DNA from: Novosphingobium sp. Rr 2-17
GTDB lineage: Bacteria; Pseudomonadota; Alphaproteobacteria; Sphingomonadales; Sphingomonadaceae
Direction of reading: 5' to 3'
Assembly (NCBI RefSeq): GCF_000272475.1
Contig: NZ_AKFJ01000026.1
Span: 1 to 58,407 of the forward strand
DNA length: 58,407 nucleotides
This document shows, one piece after another, positions 56,423 to 58,407 of this stretch (its first letter is position 1; each line of letters starts with the position of its first letter). Both the position numbers and the translations under genes were made by a program. The notes beneath the pieces were generated by a model that worked only from the letters and a program-made list of their open reading frames with translations, made no database searches and was not told the origin of the DNA.

Positions 56423-57229
56423 ATGGATCGGTTTCAGAACATCCTTCTCGTGGGCTGTGGCAACATGGCGGGCGCCATGCTCGATGGATGGCTGGCGGGC
56501 GGCATTCCGGCGGCGCGGTTCACCGTGGTCGATCCGCACCGCGAAAGCGTGCCCGCAGGCGTCACCTTGCGCCGCACGCTGCCCGATGCCCGTTTCGATG
56601 CGGTGCTGCTGGGCGTGAAGCCGCAAGGGCTGGACGCCGTCGCCACCGATCTGGCGCCGCTGGTAGGCCGTGAAACGGTGCTGTTCTCGATCCTGGCCGG
56701 GGTCGAGTTCGCCAGCTTGTCGGCGCGGTTCCCGCATGCGGGCGCGATCGTGCGGATCATGCCCAACCTGGCCGCTGCCATCGGCAAATCGCCGATCGCG
56801 CTCGACGCGCGCGGGCTGGATGAGACTGGCCGCGCTGCCGTCACCGCGCTGATGGCGCCGCTTGGTACGCCCGAATGGCTGGCGAGCGAGGACTTGTTCG
56901 ATGCCGTCACCGCGCTGGCGGGTTGCGGCCCGGCGTTCGTCTATCGCTTCATCGATTCTCTTGCCGCCGGAGCCGAGGCGCTGGGCATCGACGAGGAGCA
57001 GGCGCAGCGGCTGGCGCTGGCGATGGTGGAAGGCGCGGCCCAGCTTGCCGCTGCGTCTCAGGCTTCGCCCGGCGCCTTGGCGGACCGGGTGGCCAGCCCC
57101 GGCGGCTCGACCCGCGCCGGCCTGAACGTGCTCGATGCGGGAGACGCCTTGAAGCACGTCATCGGCGAGGCCATGACGGCTTCGCGTGACCGCAATGCCC
57201 AGATGGCCGCCGACGCGCGCAAAAGCTGA
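56423..57229 (+). CDS. proC: pyrroline-5-carboxylate reductase
   Basis: ProC (268 aa) catalyses the last step of proline synthesis with NAD(P)H. It has the Rossmann motif ILLVGCGNMAGAMLDGW, the middle motif VRIMPNLAAAIGKSP and the C-terminal active region GCGPAFVYRFIDSLA and SPGGSTRAGLNVLD. I use the ATG at 56423; a GTG at 56414 is in frame. It may be transcribed with the upstream YbjN gene across a 190-base gap. Confidence 0.95.
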   Translation: MDRFQNILLVGCGNMAGAMLDGWLAGGIPAARFTVVDPHRESVPAGVTLRRTLPDARFDAVLLGVKPQGLDAVATDLAPLVGRETVLFSILAGVEFASLSARFPHAGAIVRIMPNLAAAIGKSPIALDARGLDETGRAAVTALMAPLGTPEWLASEDLFDAVTALAGCGPAFVYRFIDSLAAGAEALGIDEEQAQRLALAMVEGAAQLAAASQASPGALADRVASPGGSTRAGLNVLDAGDALKHVIGEAMTASRDRNAQMAADARKS

Positions 57230-57284
57230 CGGTTTCCCGTCCGGCGTCTTTACAATTTGTCACATGGGCCATGATCCGGTTTCC

Positions 57285-57314
57285 CTTGAAACTTGGAGGG
57301 CAGGGGGCGATATT
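57285..57314 (+). promoter_or_regulatory. RpoH-like promoter before the Bax-inhibitor-1 gene
   Basis: CTTGAAA (57285-57291) followed after 14 bases by GGCGATAT resembles the heat-shock sigma pattern CTTGAAA-N11-15-CCCCATNT; the -35 is perfect, the -10 partial. It lies about 55 bases before the ATG at 57368. The Bax-inhibitor-1/YccA family interacts with FtsH-type membrane proteolysis, so heat-shock control is plausible. Confidence 0.4.
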
Positions 57315-57367
57315 GATCGTGTCCGGCAATCCGCATCGTGCGGGCCTGCCGGTTGAGGAGTTTTGAA

Positions 57368-58108
57368 ATGGCCAATTGGAACGACCCCCAGCCCCGCTCG
57401 GGCTTAGGTGCGTCTCCGAGCCTTGACGGTCGCTCAGGCGCTCGGGTCAGCTACGACGCCGGTTTGCGCCGGCATATGCTGTCGATCTACAACTACATGG
57501 CGTCCGGCGTGCTCCTTTCGGGCATCGTCGCGTATCTGTTCGCCGAATCCGGCTATGCCGCCACCGTGATGGCAACCCCGCTCAAGTGGGTGATCGCACT
57601 GGCGCCGCTAGGCTTCGTGTTCGCCATCAGCGGTGGTGCCCAGCGCTTTAGCGAAAGCACGCTCAAGACGCTGTATTGGGCCTTCGCCGCGGTGATGGGT
57701 CTGTCGCTGTCGACGATCTTCCTGGTGTTCACTTCCCAGTCGATCGCGACCACGTTCTTCGCGACGGCGGCTGCTTTCGCGGGTCTGAGCTTGTTCGGCT
57801 ACACCACGAAGAAGGATCTGTCGGCGTTCGGCACGTTCCTCATCATGGGCGTGGTAGGCATCCTGGTAGCCATGCTGGTCAACCTGTTCGTTCAGTCGAC
57901 CGTGCTGCAGATGGCGATCTCGGCGTTGGGCGTACTGATCTTCGCAGGCCTGACTGCCTATGACACGCAGCGCCTGAAGGACCAGTACCAAGTTCTTCGC
58001 GGCACTGACTTTGCTGGCAAGGCCGTCGTACTGGGTGCTCTCAGCCTCTACCTGGACTTCATCAACATGTTCCAGTTCCTGCTGAGCTTCATGGGTCAGC
58101 GCGATTAA
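57368..58108 (+). CDS. Bax inhibitor-1/YccA family membrane protein
   Basis: The 246-aa protein has a soluble N-terminus (about 45 residues) and seven hydrophobic segments, with family motifs YNYMASGVLLSGIVAYLF, the middle LFGYTTKKDLSAFGTFL and the C-terminal AYDTQRLKDQY and ALSLYLDFINMFQFLL. Bacterial members are calcium-leak or FtsH-modulating membrane proteins. The start at 57368 follows GAGGAG by nine bases. Confidence 0.93.
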   Translation: MANWNDPQPRSGLGASPSLDGRSGARVSYDAGLRRHMLSIYNYMASGVLLSGIVAYLFAESGYAATVMATPLKWVIALAPLGFVFAISGGAQRFSESTLKTLYWAFAAVMGLSLSTIFLVFTSQSIATTFFATAAAFAGLSLFGYTTKKDLSAFGTFLIMGVVGILVAMLVNLFVQSTVLQMAISALGVLIFAGLTAYDTQRLKDQYQVLRGTDFAGKAVVLGALSLYLDFINMFQFLLSFMGQRD

Positions 58109-58187
58109 TGGGGGCGAAACCGCCAGGAAAAAGGTAGCGATTATCGCGCTTGGCGGTTCATCCACAGTCCAGAAGTAACTTGTCATG

Positions 58188-58217
58188 ATGCCCGGTGCGT
58201 TTCGTCGCGCCGGGCAT
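58188..58217 (+). terminator. terminator-like hairpin after the Bax-inhibitor-1 gene
   Basis: ATGCCCGGTGCG and CGCGCCGGGCAT pair over 12 positions (one G-U) around TTTCGT, followed by TTGCTTTG. The T run is interrupted, so termination is probably partial. An earlier AACCGCCA/TGGCGGTT pair lies between this and the stop codon. Confidence 0.6.
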
Positions 58218-58285
58218 TTGCTTTGCCTGGCCATAGCGTTAGAAGCGGGGCTCGATTGGGAGTTTGACGGTTGAAATACCAAGAT

Positions 58286-58407
58286 ATGCCGCGCATTCGG
58301 CGCCGTTTTTCTTTGCGGGCAGGGGCCGCGACGGCCATGACGCTCGCCGCGCTGGCAGGCTGTGCGCCAAAGCCGTTACCGCCGCCACCCCCGCCGCCGC
58401 CGCCGCC
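58286..58407 (+). CDS. proline-rich lipoprotein, truncated by window end
   Basis: The frame opens MPRIRRRFSLRAGAATA and continues MTLAALAGC with a clear lipobox (LAGC; lipid-modified Cys26). The mature part starts APKPLPPPPPPP and runs off the window. A twin-basic N-terminus, a hydrophobic core and Cys identify an outer- or inner-membrane lipoprotein whose proline run is a spacer. The downstream domain is outside the window, so no function can be given. A TTG at 58271 in the same frame is an alternative start. Confidence 0.75.
   Translation, partial: MPRIRRRFSLRAGAATAMTLAALAGCAPKPLPPPPPPPPP

Overview
The window looks like chromosomal core DNA of a high-GC alphaproteobacterium, most likely in the order Sphingomonadales (Novosphingobium-like). 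The reasons are the strongly GC-ending codon use, a meso-DAP type dcw cluster with alphaproteobacterial forms of FtsL, FtsQ, FtsA and FtsZ, many ATGA/GTGA gene overlaps, two CCA-encoding tRNA genes, and promoter elements of CtrA, RpoH and Fur type. The species call is inference from protein character; no rRNA is present. I see no transposase, phage gene or CRISPR array.

Layout. 1-1086: tRNA-Thr(CGU) and tRNA-Val(UAC), both on the minus strand, with a 56-codon gene between them. 1087-11579: potassium island, with kup on the minus strand facing a kdp operon (two small membrane ORFs, kdpF, A, B, C, D, E); a KdpE-type operator lies in the divergent gap and REP-like repeats lie between kdpB and kdpC. 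11607-16149: DoxX protein, dcd, a less GC-rich exported TPR protein, and a wecB-wecC pair. 16240-20769 (minus): polyphosphate genes ppk1 and ppx followed by a GST. 20907-27730: a three-gene transglutaminase / circularly permuted ATP-grasp / alpha-E cluster, an amidoligase-type system of unknown substrate. 27757-28379: a Fur box between a small conserved gene and a predicted three-hairpin small RNA that ends in a clear intrinsic terminator. 28516-32637: ccmA-ccmB, a pterin dehydratase, an AlkA-type glycosylase, a ferredoxin, a cysteine synthase and a small membrane protein.

33026-53204: the complete division and cell wall cluster mraZ-rsmH-ftsL-ftsI-murE-murF-mraY-murD-ftsW-murG-murC-murB-[two DUF4262 genes]-ddl-ftsQ-ftsA-ftsZ. 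Nearly every junction is a 4-base overlap. It is preceded by a five-repeat MraZ-box array. The two DUF4262 genes are embedded between murB and ddl and share a 36/37-base repeat at their ends. 53353-58407: a TPR/SPOR protein, a YbjN protein, proC, a Bax-inhibitor-1 protein and the start of a proline-rich lipoprotein.

The most novel-looking items are the Fur-box-linked small RNA candidate (28246-28379), the DUF4262 pair inside the dcw cluster, and the permuted ATP-grasp/transglutaminase cluster. The first is a new prediction from sequence. The third is a recognised family set whose product is still unknown.
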